In this document: positions 43,551 to 53,066 of the stretch, one piece after another | Numbering within the stretch: the stretch's first letter is position 1 | Layout: every line of letters starts with the position of its first letter | NCBI GenBank assembly: GCA_910587405.1 | Contig: CAJUKS010000010.1 | Location: 1 to 62,532 of the forward strand | Source of the DNA: an uncultured Alphaproteobacteria bacterium | GTDB taxonomy: Bacteria; Pseudomonadota; Alphaproteobacteria; RF32; CAG-239 | Length of the DNA stretch: 62,532 bases | Reading direction: 5' to 3' | Position numbers and translations under genes: made by a program | The notes under the pieces: generated by a model | The model's input: only the letters and a program-made list of their open reading frames with translations | What the model was told of the DNA's origin: nothing | Databases searched by the model: none

Positions 43551-44864
43551 TTACGCCGCTTTTTTGTTGCGAAAACTTCGACGCGGTTGTGCCATTTTTA
43601 AGGGTTCTGCCAGCCGGTCGGCAAAACTGCGGGCATTTTTGTTAAACTTATTGCGAGCCTTGGTTTTCTTGTCCGGGGCAAAAGGCTTAAACGGGTTGGC
43701 CTTTGATGTTTTGGCTTTGGTCCGTGGAGTACGTGCTTCCTGAGACGCGTCAAATGATAATTCGTCAGCATGGTTCTGGTTGGCGGGGTTAATTAATTTA
43801 TAAATTTCTTTCCATTGTTTGCCGTCGCGCGGCGTCAATAAGTTTACCGCGCAACCCGAGGCACCGGCACGCGCGGTGCGGCCGATCCGGTGGATATAGT
43901 CTTCGGGACATTGCGGCAGGTCATAATTGACCACATGCTCGATATGAGCGATATCTAAGCCGCGGGCTGCAATGTCGGTAGCAACCAAAATCCGGTTTTT
44001 GCGGTTTTTGAAGTCGCTGATTACTCTTTCGCGGCGACGTTGCGGCAGATCGCCGTGAATGGAAAGAGCAGGCTGATTTTCGGTCGTCAGTTTTTTAGCC
44101 AGCCGGTCGGCGGAATATTTGGTTTTGACAAAGATGAGGACGGCGCCTTCACGGGTTTGCAGTTGTTGCATCAATTCGCCGTATTTTTTGGCGTCGTCGG
44201 TTTTGATGATCTCCTGACGGATGTTGGCGGCAACCTGAGTGGTGGAGCCGATGGCAATCCGTTGCGGATGGTTGAGGTATTTTTGCGAAAGGCGGATGAT
44301 TTCTTTGGGCAGAGTGGCCGAAAACATCAGAGTTTGACGTTGCTTAGGGACAAATTTCATAATTTGATCCAGCTGGATGCCAAATCCCATATCAAGCATA
44401 CGGTCGGTTTCGTCCAGTACCAGAAAATCGGCAAATCCGAGATCAAGGCTGCCGCGTTGCAAATGGTCGTTCACCCGTCCCGGTGTTCCGACAATGATTC
44501 GCGGATTGCGGCGCAGTTGTTGCAACTGCTTGCCGATCGGCTCGCCGCCGATCAACAGCACGGTTTTAATATTGCTGCTGCCGCCGGTCATTTTGTGAGC
44601 GGCTTCTTCCACTTGTTGGGCCAGTTCTCTGGTCGGCAGTAAAATAAGCGCCGACGAAGCTTCGTTTTTCATCAGGTGACAAATCATCGGAATGGCGAAA
44701 GCTGCCGTTTTGCCGGTGCCGGTTTGCGCCGAACCGAGAATATCGTGTCCGGCCAGAGCCGCCGGAATGGCCTTTTCCTGAATCGGAGTAGGGCAGGTAA
44801 AGTTAATTTTGTTAAGGGTGCCTAAAATCTGCTCAGGCAAACCCAAGTCGTTAAAATTGTTCAT
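43551..44864 (-). CDS. DEAD-box ATP-dependent RNA helicase (RhlE-like)
   Basis: Unwinds RNA in ribosome assembly or RNA decay. It has a Q motif (CPTPIQE), Walker A AQTGTGKT, motif II DETD (not DEAD), motif III SAT, then motif VI HRIGRTARAG. A basic Lys/Arg-rich tail follows. The DETD variant changes the third position of the motif but keeps the catalytic Asp and Glu. Start ATG 44864 (MNNFNDLGLP) is chosen; the longer in-frame extension upstream is cysteine- and aromatic-rich and not helicase-like. Length 437. Confidence 0.92.
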   Translation of the reverse strand: MNNFNDLGLPEQILGTLNKINFTCPTPIQEKAIPAALAGHDILGSAQTGTGKTAAFAIPMICHLMKNEASSALILLPTRELAQQVEEAAHKMTGGSSNIKTVLLIGGEPIGKQLQQLRRNPRIIVGTPGRVNDHLQRGSLDLGFADFLVLDETDRMLDMGFGIQLDQIMKFVPKQRQTLMFSATLPKEIIRLSQKYLNHPQRIAIGSTTQVAANIRQEIIKTDDAKKYGELMQQLQTREGAVLIFVKTKYSADRLAKKLTTENQPALSIHGDLPQRRRERVISDFKNRKNRILVATDIAARGLDIAHIEHVVNYDLPQCPEDYIHRIGRTARAGASGCAVNLLTPRDGKQWKEIYKLINPANQNHADELSFDASQEARTPRTKAKTSKANPFKPFAPDKKTKARNKFNKNARSFADRLAEPLKMAQPRRSFRNKKAA

Positions 44865-45075
44865 CGTGTGAAAGTCCTTCTTTCTAAAAGTCTGAATGGA
44901 GCGGGAAATTCCGCATAAGTATCCTGCTGCAACGCTTTGTTTGCAGTAACTCTTGCACCAAATCCGACTGAAGAAATAAAGAAGAGCTATAAAGCATACC
45001 TGAAAGGCACTATAGAGGTGTTTTTTTATAATGCAAGCTTTTTCTTTTATGGAGCGGGAGAGCAAATTTTGTTTT

Positions 45076-45104
45076 GCTGCCAACAAACCCGGCTTAATGC
45101 CGGG
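45076..45104 (-). terminator. Possible terminator of the SulP gene
   Basis: Minus-strand CAAACCCGGC pairs with GCCGGGTTTG; the T run after it is weak (TTG). The rest of the 257-base gap between this gene and the helicase gene holds the helicase promoter region only. Confidence 0.5.
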
Positions 45105-45121
45105 TTTGTTGCCGAAGTGTT

Positions 45122-46849
45122 TTATTCTTTGTTTTCCGATCGTTGTTTTTCTTCTTGGGTTTTCAGATAACGGCGGGTCATTTTCAGCGCGTTTTGAAAG
45201 GTTGAAGCGGTCGAAACGGTGTGAAAGTCCAGCCCTTCTTTAAGAAACGCGTTATGCAAAACGCGCCGGGGTTGCTTTTTGACGTTGGAAAGAATGATTT
45301 TGGTATCGTATTTCTTTATCTTTTTGATAAATTCGATAATGATGTTGGCGCCGGTTGCATCAACCACCGGAACATAACCCATGCGCAAAATCAAAACCTT
45401 GGGCGCTTCGTTGATTTTGCGAAAGAAATGCGACACCTGAGAAGCGCCGCCGAAAAACAACGGTCCCGACAGCCGGAGCGACATAACGCCTTTTTCGTGC
45501 AGAACCTGCGTCAGGTCGCGACCGCCGCCGTCTTCTTCCAAAACCTGTTCGTCGGTTTCTATCTCAATCTCCCGACTCATGCGATGCATAAAGATAACGC
45601 TGGCCATGATGAAGCCGACACTGATGGCGGTATTGAGATCGACCAGAACCGTTAACAGCAAAGTCACGATCAGAGTATAACGATCGCCGCGCGGTCCTTG
45701 CAACAGTCGGAATATTTTCTGCAAGCCCATCATATTCCAGCCGATGAGTATCAGAATGACCGATAAGCAGGCCAGCGGGATATATTTGACCGTCGGCGAA
45801 AGCAGCAGCATGAACAACAGCAAAAATACGGACTGCATAATGCCGGAGACCGGAGAATAGGCTTTGGACTTAAAGTTTGCAGCCGTGCGGGCGATGGCGC
45901 CGGTTGCCGGAACGCCGCCGAAAAACATGCTGAAAATGTTGGCAACGCCTTCGCCGATCAGTTCGGCGTTGGAATTGTGGTTGTCGCCGCTCATGCCGTC
46001 GACCACGGTTGCGCTGAGCAAAGATTCCACGCCGGCCAGAAAAGCGATTGTCAAACCGCTGGGCAAAACTTTTAAGAGCAAGGCAACCGAAAGGTCAGGC
46101 ATATGCGGTGCCGGCAGAAAATGAGGGATGCCGCCGAATTTGTTGCCGATGGTGTCGATGTTCAGTCCGGCAACGGCCACCAGTAAAGTGGCTCCGGCCA
46201 CACAAATCAGATAGGCCGGCAATTTCGGTTTTTTAATTTGCAGATACAAAATAGTTGTCAGTGACAGTATGGAAATTGTCAGCGAAATGCCGCTGAAAGA
46301 ACTGAAGTTGGCAAAATAGCTCTCCCATTTGGGCAAAAATTCTGCCGGCACGTTGTCAATATTCAAGCCAAGCAGGTCTTTGATTTGGGTAGAAATCAAC
46401 AGCAGTCCGATTCCGGCCGTAAAGCCGATGACAACCGGGTAGGGAATATATTTAATATAAGACCCCAGACGCAGATAGCCGCTGATAACCAGAACCACGC
46501 CGGCAATCAGCATGGTTGCCGCAAGGCCGTTATAGCCGTAGTTCTGCATCACATTGAAGATGACAACCACAAATGCGCCGGTCGGGCCGCCGATCTGATA
46601 GCGGCTTCCGCCGAGCAGGGCGATGAAAAAACCGGCAACGATGGCGGTGTACAGTCCTTGTGCCGGCGTGACGCCGGAAGCGATGGCCAGAGCCATTGCC
46701 AGCGGAATCGAAATGACGGCGACGGTTATTCCGGAAATACAGTCGCGGCGAAATTTTTCGAGATCATATCCTGATTTTAATACTTCGTAAATTTTGGGGG
46801 CAAATTTTTTGCCGTAATATTTTTTAAAATTCTTCCAGATAGTCTGCAT
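45122..46849 (-). CDS. SulP family inorganic anion transporter
   Basis: A sulfate/bicarbonate-type transporter: around twelve membrane segments in the first 420 residues with ISIPLAMALAIASGVTPAQGL, GPTGAFVV and AIARTAANFKS, then a cytoplasmic STAS domain (about 450-560, with VDATGANIIIEFIKKI). The start is ATG 46849, giving 575 residues; an upstream in-frame extension has no supporting site. The anion transported cannot be told from sequence. Confidence 0.92.
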   Translation of the reverse strand: MQTIWKNFKKYYGKKFAPKIYEVLKSGYDLEKFRRDCISGITVAVISIPLAMALAIASGVTPAQGLYTAIVAGFFIALLGGSRYQIGGPTGAFVVVIFNVMQNYGYNGLAATMLIAGVVLVISGYLRLGSYIKYIPYPVVIGFTAGIGLLLISTQIKDLLGLNIDNVPAEFLPKWESYFANFSSFSGISLTISILSLTTILYLQIKKPKLPAYLICVAGATLLVAVAGLNIDTIGNKFGGIPHFLPAPHMPDLSVALLLKVLPSGLTIAFLAGVESLLSATVVDGMSGDNHNSNAELIGEGVANIFSMFFGGVPATGAIARTAANFKSKAYSPVSGIMQSVFLLLFMLLLSPTVKYIPLACLSVILILIGWNMMGLQKIFRLLQGPRGDRYTLIVTLLLTVLVDLNTAISVGFIMASVIFMHRMSREIEIETDEQVLEEDGGGRDLTQVLHEKGVMSLRLSGPLFFGGASQVSHFFRKINEAPKVLILRMGYVPVVDATGANIIIEFIKKIKKYDTKIILSNVKKQPRRVLHNAFLKEGLDFHTVSTASTFQNALKMTRRYLKTQEEKQRSENKE

Positions 46850-46996
46850 AACGAGTCTTCTTTCTTTTTCTCCTGATTTTAAACCGTAGCAGAAATACAA
46901 CTTTTTGCACCGTTGTCAACCGTTTGAGAAGAAAGTCGGCGGATTTTTTGTATCTTTGCCGCAGTTGCCGACGGTTGAAAAAAATATGGCCCAAAA

Positions 46997-47028
46997 AACA
47001 AAACCCCGGATTTTCCGGGGCGTTGTTT
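46997..47028 (-). terminator. Terminator of recA
   Basis: Minus-strand CCCCGGA pairs with TCCGGGG around a short loop and is followed by TTTTGTTTTTTGG. Confidence 0.8.
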
Positions 47029-47049
47029 GTCTATGGGGCACAGGGAGAA

Positions 47050-48081
47050 TTAGTTGTCTCCGGCTTCTTCGCCTTCGTCGTCTCCCATCATTTCCACTGT
47101 CAGATGTCCGGCATCGGCCCGAATCTTATTTTCGATTTCATCGGCGATTTCCGGATGGTCGCGCAGAAAGATTTTGGCATTTTCGCGGCCCTGGCCGAGT
47201 TTTTCGCCCTTGTAGGAGAACCATGCGCCCGATTTCTCAACCAGTCCGGCCTTGACGCCCAGATCAATCAGTTCGCCGGTTTTGGAAATGCCTTCGCCGT
47301 ACATAATGTCAAAATCAACCGTTTTGAACGGAGGTGCAACTTTGTTTTTGACGATTTTCACTCTGGTTTGGCTGCCGATCACTTCGTCTTTGTCCTTAAT
47401 GGCGCCGACACGACGGATGTCCAAACGTACCGAGGCGTAAAATTTGAGGGCGTTGCCGCCGGTCGTGGTTTCGGGACTGCCGAACATGACACCGATTTTC
47501 ATACGGATTTGGTTAATAAAAATAATCAGCGTGTTGGAGCGCGAAACCGTTGACGTGAGTTTGCGCAGCGCCTGGCTCATCAAGCGTGCCTGCAAGCCCA
47601 TGTGCGAATCTCCCATCTCGCCTTCCAGTTCAGCCTTCGGAACCAGGGCGGCGACAGAGTCGACCACCAGAACGTCAATGGCGCCGGAACGGACCAGCGT
47701 ATCGGCGATTTCAAGAGCCTGTTCGCCCGAGTCCGGCTGTGATACCAGCAGATTTTCGATGTCTACGCCGATTTTTTTGGCATAAGACGGATCAAGGGCA
47801 TGTTCGGCATCGACAAACGCGCAGATACCGCCTTTTTTCTGTGCCTGAGCGACCACGCTCAAAGCAAAAGTGGTTTTACCGGAGCTTTCCGGTCCGTAGA
47901 TTTCGATAATCCGCCCCTTGGGCAGGCCGCCGATTCCCAAAGCGATGTCGGTTCCGAGCGAACCGGTGGAAATGGCTTCGATATCGATGTTGGTGTTTTG
48001 TCCGAGCCGCATGATCGAACCTTTGCCGAAGGTTCTTTCAATCTGGGTCAGGGCAGCATCAAGCGCTTTATCTTTTTCCAT
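47050..48081 (-). CDS. recA: Recombinase RecA
   Basis: The strand-exchange recombinase and SOS co-protease. Walker A GPESSGKTT, DSVAALVPKAELEGEMGD (loop L1), and MKIGVMFGSPETTTGGNALKF (loop L2) are present; an acidic tail (GDDEGEEAGDN) closes the 343 residues. A GTTC-N7-GTTC LexA box lies about 103 bases upstream of the start, so it should be SOS-regulated. Confidence 0.98.
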   Translation of the reverse strand: MEKDKALDAALTQIERTFGKGSIMRLGQNTNIDIEAISTGSLGTDIALGIGGLPKGRIIEIYGPESSGKTTFALSVVAQAQKKGGICAFVDAEHALDPSYAKKIGVDIENLLVSQPDSGEQALEIADTLVRSGAIDVLVVDSVAALVPKAELEGEMGDSHMGLQARLMSQALRKLTSTVSRSNTLIIFINQIRMKIGVMFGSPETTTGGNALKFYASVRLDIRRVGAIKDKDEVIGSQTRVKIVKNKVAPPFKTVDFDIMYGEGISKTGELIDLGVKAGLVEKSGAWFSYKGEKLGQGRENAKIFLRDHPEIADEIENKIRADAGHLTVEMMGDDEGEEAGDN

Positions 48082-48183
48082 ATTGCATACTTTCCTGTTT
48101 ATTGTTTCTGTTGTTTTTTAATATCCGACAATTTGCGGTTGATTGCAAACCGTCGTTGAAACTTATCCGATGAAAACTACAAT

Positions 48184-48198
48184 GTTCGAATTCTGTTC
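48184..48198 (-). promoter_or_regulatory. LexA (SOS) box of recA
   Basis: GTTC (48184-48187), seven bases, GTTC (48195-48198) on the plus strand, read as GAAC-N7-GAAC toward recA. The direct repeat is the alphaproteobacterial LexA operator. It sits in the 200-base gap between recA and the HD-domain gene and could also repress that divergent gene. lexA itself is not in the window. Confidence 0.75.
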
Positions 48199-48281
48199 TT
48201 TTGGCAAGAACTTTTTTCATGTTTAACCGAAAAATAACCGAAATATCTTACAATCGAAAAAAATAATCAGGAGCACCGGCT

Positions 48282-49103
48282 ATGTTGAAAAAAGCGAAAA
48301 ACTTATTATGGGAAGAATATCGTAAAAATTATCCGGTTGTGAAAGATTCGCCTTATTATGCCGAATATGCCGACGAAAAAATTCGCCATTCGTTGCAGGT
48401 CCTGGGGGCAGGAAATTATATTGTCAGGCACGAACCGTGGTTTGACAACCGGCCGCAAGAATTCGTCAACATCGTTAAAACAGCGGTTTTATTGCATGAC
48501 ATTGCCCGTTTTGACGAAATTCGCGAACTTTTTCTCGGTAACCCGCAGCCCGCCGATCACAGTCTTATGGGATGTGAAAAACTGCGGCGGATCCCAGAAT
48601 ACGACAATATTCTGATTACTTTGCCGGTCAAGCATCACGGTCATTTGATCGAAGACTTTTATACCGATTCCGAATATCGCAATATTGAGGATCGCACGAT
48701 AAAGGAACAAGTTGAAAAAATAATCTTTACGATTCGCGACGCAGACAAAATTGCCAACTTTAACCTGATGATGAATGACGAAAAAATGCTGATTCCTTTG
48801 TTCGTGCCGACACCGGAACAGGTAGAAGACGAACGGCAGCGCATCTCTCCCGGGCTGTTGGAAGACTTTTGGCACCACCGGCCGCTGCTGGTGACGGAAG
48901 TCAAAACTCAGGCAGATCATATGCTGAGTTATATCGGGTGGATTTATGACATCAACTACCGCGCTTCGATGCTCTTTTGCCGCAAACTGAATCTGGTGGA
49001 AAAAATGTTTGATACCTTGCAGCGTTTTCATAATGATTTAGAATTGAATGAAAAGATGCGTGCAGAAATCAACGATTATATAAAACAGCGCTTTGGAGTT
49101 TAA
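48282..49103 (+). CDS. HD-domain phosphohydrolase
   Basis: The 273-residue protein has the HD metal-binding pattern: His36 (IRHSLQ), His72-Asp73 (LLHDIARFDE), the pair His118/His119 (VKHHGH) and Asp153 (IRDADKIAN). HD proteins hydrolyse nucleotides or phosphoesters. The substrate is unknown; cyclic-nucleotide, dNTP or alarmone hydrolysis are all possible. It sits divergent from recA, with the LexA box between them, so an SOS link can be tested. Its stop is 4 bases before the terminator shared with the autotransporter. Confidence 0.85.
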   Translation: MLKKAKNLLWEEYRKNYPVVKDSPYYAEYADEKIRHSLQVLGAGNYIVRHEPWFDNRPQEFVNIVKTAVLLHDIARFDEIRELFLGNPQPADHSLMGCEKLRRIPEYDNILITLPVKHHGHLIEDFYTDSEYRNIEDRTIKEQVEKIIFTIRDADKIANFNLMMNDEKMLIPLFVPTPEQVEDERQRISPGLLEDFWHHRPLLVTEVKTQADHMLSYIGWIYDINYRASMLFCRKLNLVEKMFDTLQRFHNDLELNEKMRAEINDYIKQRFGV

Positions 49104-49104
49104 A

Positions 49105-49134
49105 GGAACACCCCCGATTTTCGGGGGTGTTTTT
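49105..49134. terminator. Terminator shared by autotransporter 2 and the HD gene
   Basis: AACACCCCCGA pairs with TCGGGGGTGTT, flanked by T and A runs, so it works both ways. The same sequence ends autotransporter 1 (14584-14618). Confidence 0.85.
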
Positions 49135-49157
49135 TGTGTGCTTGTGTTTGATCCGGT

Positions 49158-52100
49158 TTACCAGCTGTAGCTGAGACCCAAACCGAAGGTCGAGGCTTTG
49201 TAGTCGTCGCCGAAGGTGTGGTTGGCCCAGCCATAGGCCGACAACTGTTCGGTAAAGCCGTAACGGCCGCCAATTTCAACCCGGCCCAGCGTCTGGTCAT
49301 CCAAAGTGTTAACCTTACTCAAACCGGTGATCCGAACCTCGTCACCGTCGGTAATGGTGCGGACAACACTCGGTTTGACATAAACGTTGGCGTAGCCTTC
49401 GTCCGTTACAAACGCCTTTGTCAGTTTGACGCCGGCTTCCAACTCCAGCTGACGCAAGGTGTTGTACTTCGCAATCTTGCCGGCGCTGTCGGTGGCGTCG
49501 TCATAGTCTACCTGAGTATAGAAAGCGCCCACGCTCGGGGTCAGGTACAGAGTTTTAGACAGGTTATAGTCATAACCCAACTCGACGCTGCCGCCGAACT
49601 CGGTACCGTCGGTATCCGACTTGATGCCGTCTTTGGTCTTCAGATCAACTCTCTGAATGCCGCCGTATACGGTGGCAAAAGTCCACCAGTGGTTACGGTC
49701 ATAACGGTAGTACAGACCGGCCAGATAGCTGTCGATATCGATTTCCGAGCCGATGGTCGAGTAATGATGCTTGCCGTCGCCGTTCATGTCGTAATTACCC
49801 TTGCGGTAAGACAGGAACAGACCCAGCTTGTTGTTGAGATCATGCTGCAAGTCACCGCCGGCCTCTAAACCCCAGACCTCGGCGTCAATATCGGTCGGGG
49901 TTTTGATGCGAAGCGTATTGTAAACCGCGTTTGCCCACAGATTGTGGAAGGCTTCGCCGTTCCAGTAGTAGTCGTAGAAACCGCAACCCGGACAGAAGAA
50001 ACGGTTTGAAGAGACCTTCTGCATGATGTTGTAGATCATGTTGGAGGTCTGAGCCAAACCGGCGGCCGGTAAAGACTCGGCGCCGATCACTTCTGGTGCT
50101 ACCGGACGGTCACTGCCCGGCAACGGTTGCGGTTTGATCGACGGAATATCCGGCAGTTCCGGCGTCGGCGGCGTCGGAACGTCGGGAACATCCGGAACAT
50201 CGGGAACGTCAGGTTCTTTCGGTTCTTCATTCGGCTGATCGTTCATCTCAAAGTACCATTTGTTGCTGTTGTCGGCAATTTGATTGTATTTAACATCAAA
50301 CAAATACGGACTCTTATAAACACGCGAGACCACGAACGAACCCGCGTTACCGGTCGTATCATTCTCCGATTGCGCAAACAGAATTTCTCCCTTGCCGCGG
50401 ATATCGGCATCAGACGAAGCGTGAACAATCAGCTTGGTCACTCCTTCGACGTTGCCGGCAACATGCAGTTCGTCGGCTTTCATGTTATCGGGATCAACGT
50501 CGATATGCATAAAACTGTCAGTCGCCGAATAGCTTTTCAGTTTGACAGTTTCCAAATAGCCGTTGGCGATGTCAAACACGCCGTTGTTCAGCGACAAATT
50601 AGTCACCGCGGCAGCATCGCGGTTAGCGGTGCCGTCTTCGTTCAACGAGGCAACAAATGCGCCTTTGCTGTCCCAGTTCTTGGCGGTTTGATCTTCGTGC
50701 TGATAAGAACCGAAACGCAAAGTAGTGCCGTTAACTGTCACCGTTCCCGCATTGATGATATCGTTGTTCATTGCGACATATTGGGTGGTGGTTCCGGCAG
50801 CGGTATCAATGGTATCGTCACCGGTGAGAATATAGCTGCCGTTTTCCATATTGTCGTTGATTACCCAGGCACCACCGCCGGTGGTATCAAAGGTGATCTC
50901 CGGCGTACCCGAATTATAAATTTCACCAAACATTGCATTGTATATTTTACCACGGGTCAGATCTTTGGTGTAGTTGCCGGAGAAGAAGTGTGTTTTCGCA
51001 CCGGATGTAAAGGTTATATTACTGCGAGTCCATATGGCACCGCCTTCGGCTTTCTTGGTTCCAGAAAGAATTTGGGCAGAATTTTTTAGGAAGTCTCCCG
51101 TAATATTATCAATTTTTTTATAGTTCTGGATCGCGCCGCCAGAGGCACCAGAATAATGACCAGAACCGGAATCCTGAACATAATTGCCGATAAAGTTGCT
51201 CGTAATGTTGTTAATGCTACCGTCATTATAAATGCCCCCTCCATGGGTGTAAGAATAATAACCAGAACCGGATTTAGCATAATTACCGATAAAATTACTG
51301 CTGATGTTGCCGATTGTACCGCTGTTATAAATGGCACCGCCGCATTCTTTGGAAAAATTACCGATAAAATCGCTGCTAATGCTGCTGATCTTGCCGACAG
51401 AACCAGTCTTCATAATCGCGCCGCCGTCGCGTCCGGCAGAGTTAGCGATAAAATTTCCGGTAATGGTACCAATGGTACCCGAACCGTCAATCGCACCGCC
51501 GTCAAGTTCGGCAGAGTTAGCGATAAAATCCCCTTGGATATCGCCAATAATACCATAATTATAAATCGCACCGCCATGGGTACTAGAGTAGTTTCCAATC
51601 AAGTCACCGGTAATATTGCCGATAGTTCCCTTATCTTTATTCAAAATCGCGCCACCATAGGTACTAGAACCGGAATTTTTGCCATAGTTACCGATCAAGT
51701 CTCCGGTAATGTTACCGATTGTACCGTTATTATAAATGGCACCGCCGTTAGCAAAATAACCGGAAACGTAATTGCCGATCAAGTCTCCGGTAATATCGCC
51801 GATTGCGGCAGCATTATAAATGGCACCGCCATAGGCTCCCGAATAATAACGAGAAATTTTAGCATAATTGCCAATGAAATCACCTGTAATGTCCCCGATC
51901 GTGCCGCCATTATAAATCGCACCGCCTCTGACTTCGCTAGAATTACCTGAACCAAGATTTTGAACATAATTGTTGACAAAGCGGCCGCTAATATTCCCGA
52001 TCGCTCCATTGTTAGAAACAGCGCCGCCGTCAGTATCGGAATAATAACTAGAAGATTGAGTATAATTGCCGATGAAATCGCCGGTAATATTACCGATCGT

Positions 52101-52811
52101 ACTATTATTATAAATCGCCCCGCCATAATCTTCTGTAACTTTACTACCGATAAAATCGGCATCAACATCGCCGCTCAGAGCATCTTGATGGGTATTATAA
52201 ACCGTTCGCCCTTCCGGTTGGGTATAGGTATACTTAAAATACTTGGTCCGATTATTCGGCAGTTGAACCGCAACCACGTCGGCGGCATCCCTTTGATCTT
52301 CGTCAACCGCGGTCCAGCTGATGTTTTGGGAAGTCGCAAAAGCCTCCGGCTTCAGATCAATTTTGTAATATTTGGTGGTCAGGTCACCTTCCGCGTCCGC
52401 TTCCTGCACGGTAAAATTGTAGTCATCTTTCGACCCTTCGCTATATGAAAACGCGCTGTCCGGTATCGACGCAACGTCAAAGCCGTACTTTTTGCCGTCC
52501 AGTTCAAACAAGCCGTCAGAACTTTCCTTCAACATTCCCGCCGAAGTTCCGGCTAAAGTAGTCAACAAACCGGCATCGTCGCCGCTCGGCGTAAAATAGT
52601 AATTTTTATCGCCGATTTTTACTTTCACCGCGCCTTCCGGCAAATCACCGCTCAGTTCGGTCAGGTCGTAGGTATCATTAACAGAGGGGAGAACAATTCC
52701 GGCTTCCGATTTCAAATTATCCAAAGTCGGGGTTAGAGAGACGGCCATTGCCGGCGCGCTCAGAAAAGTCGTCGCCGTTAACGCAATTGCCCAAGAAGTA
52801 TGCTTAGTCAT
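49158..52811 (-). CDS. Autotransporter with beta-helical repeat passenger (copy 2, 1217 aa)
   Basis: Paralogue of the protein at 11172 with the same plan: signal peptide (1-23), an N-terminal region shared with few changes, a longer run of about 20-residue repeats (GGAIYNNGTIGNITGDFIGN-like), a linker with four DVP units rather than six, and a C-terminal barrel ending LSYSW. Passengers differ in repeat number and order while N-terminus, post-repeat region and barrel are close to identical. ATG at 52811 follows AAGGATTGTGTAA as in copy 1. The gene lies in the opposite direction, so the two form long inverted repeats with about 35 kb of housekeeping genes between their 3' ends. It is probably a variable surface adhesin. 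Confidence 0.9.
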   Translation of the reverse strand: MTKHTSWAIALTATTFLSAPAMAVSLTPTLDNLKSEAGIVLPSVNDTYDLTELSGDLPEGAVKVKIGDKNYYFTPSGDDAGLLTTLAGTSAGMLKESSDGLFELDGKKYGFDVASIPDSAFSYSEGSKDDYNFTVQEADAEGDLTTKYYKIDLKPEAFATSQNISWTAVDEDQRDAADVVAVQLPNNRTKYFKYTYTQPEGRTVYNTHQDALSGDVDADFIGSKVTEDYGGAIYNNSTIGNITGDFIGNYTQSSSYYSDTDGGAVSNNGAIGNISGRFVNNYVQNLGSGNSSEVRGGAIYNGGTIGDITGDFIGNYAKISRYYSGAYGGAIYNAAAIGDITGDLIGNYVSGYFANGGAIYNNGTIGNITGDLIGNYGKNSGSSTYGGAILNKDKGTIGNITGDLIGNYSSTHGGAIYNYGIIGDIQGDFIANSAELDGGAIDGSGTIGTITGNFIANSAGRDGGAIMKTGSVGKISSISSDFIGNFSKECGGAIYNSGTIGNISSNFIGNYAKSGSGYYSYTHGGGIYNDGSINNITSNFIGNYVQDSGSGHYSGASGGAIQNYKKIDNITGDFLKNSAQILSGTKKAEGGAIWTRSNITFTSGAKTHFFSGNYTKDLTRGKIYNAMFGEIYNSGTPEITFDTTGGGAWVINDNMENGSYILTGDDTIDTAAGTTTQYVAMNNDIINAGTVTVNGTTLRFGSYQHEDQTAKNWDSKGAFVASLNEDGTANRDAAAVTNLSLNNGVFDIANGYLETVKLKSYSATDSFMHIDVDPDNMKADELHVAGNVEGVTKLIVHASSDADIRGKGEILFAQSENDTTGNAGSFVVSRVYKSPYLFDVKYNQIADNSNKWYFEMNDQPNEEPKEPDVPDVPDVPDVPTPPTPELPDIPSIKPQPLPGSDRPVAPEVIGAESLPAAGLAQTSNMIYNIMQKVSSNRFFCPGCGFYDYYWNGEAFHNLWANAVYNTLRIKTPTDIDAEVWGLEAGGDLQHDLNNKLGLFLSYRKGNYDMNGDGKHHYSTIGSEIDIDSYLAGLYYRYDRNHWWTFATVYGGIQRVDLKTKDGIKSDTDGTEFGGSVELGYDYNLSKTLYLTPSVGAFYTQVDYDDATDSAGKIAKYNTLRQLELEAGVKLTKAFVTDEGYANVYVKPSVVRTITDGDEVRITGLSKVNTLDDQTLGRVEIGGRYGFTEQLSAYGWANHTFGDDYKASTFGLGLSYSW
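50182..50217 (-). repeat. Four 9-bp DVP-coding tandem repeats
   Basis: The linker of autotransporter 2 has four Asp-Val-Pro units where the paralogue has six. Confidence 0.8.
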
Positions 52812-52828
52812 TTACACAATCCTTAATT

Positions 52829-52855
52829 AAATGCATTTAAACGATCGTTTTTTTG
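52829..52855 (-). promoter_or_regulatory. Proximal GATC element and AAATGCATTT palindrome before autotransporter 2
   Basis: Read toward the gene: C, seven A, C, GATC (52843-52846), GTTT and then the palindrome TTAAATGCATTTAA, ending close to the AAGGA box. It matches the element before autotransporter 1 except for the base before GATC. Confidence 0.5.
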
Positions 52856-52954
52856 ATACGCCTTAAGTTTAGTTTACGATTATTTTAAAAGCAAACATAA
52901 ATCATTACAAAATAACAATTTTATTTAAAATCCGATGTCGGCGTTCGGCCATAG

Positions 52955-52976
52955 CAAAAAAACGATCCTTTTTTTG
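52955..52976 (-). promoter_or_regulatory. GATC-centred palindrome upstream of autotransporter 2 (distal copy)
   Basis: A 22-bp inverted repeat of the same form as at 10995-11016: C, seven A, one base, GATC (52964-52967), one base, seven T, G. The two GATC sites before this gene are 121 bases apart; before copy 1 they are 132 apart. The DNA between them is not obviously conserved, so the elements themselves appear selected. Confidence 0.55.
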
Positions 52977-53014
52977 AGGCGTTTTTTTTATATAAAATTT
53001 TCTGCTTTGGATAT

Positions 53015-53044
53015 GAAAAAAGGCGCTGTGCAGCGCCTTTTTTC
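53015..53044 (-). terminator. Terminator of accB-accC
   Basis: GAAAAAAGGCGCTG pairs perfectly with CAGCGCCTTTTTTC around a 2-base loop, 22 bases past the accC stop. Confidence 0.85.
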
Positions 53045-53066
53045 GATTTTCGTTTTAGCGAAAATA

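Noticed and set aside
43551..45086. 74-residue N-terminal extension of the DEAD-box helicase
   Set aside because: The extension is Cys- and aromatic-rich with no helicase likeness; the ATG at 44864 gives the conserved start.
50127..51089. 320-residue plus frame opposite autotransporter 2
   Set aside because: Mirror frame of the repeat-bearing gene; no independent support.
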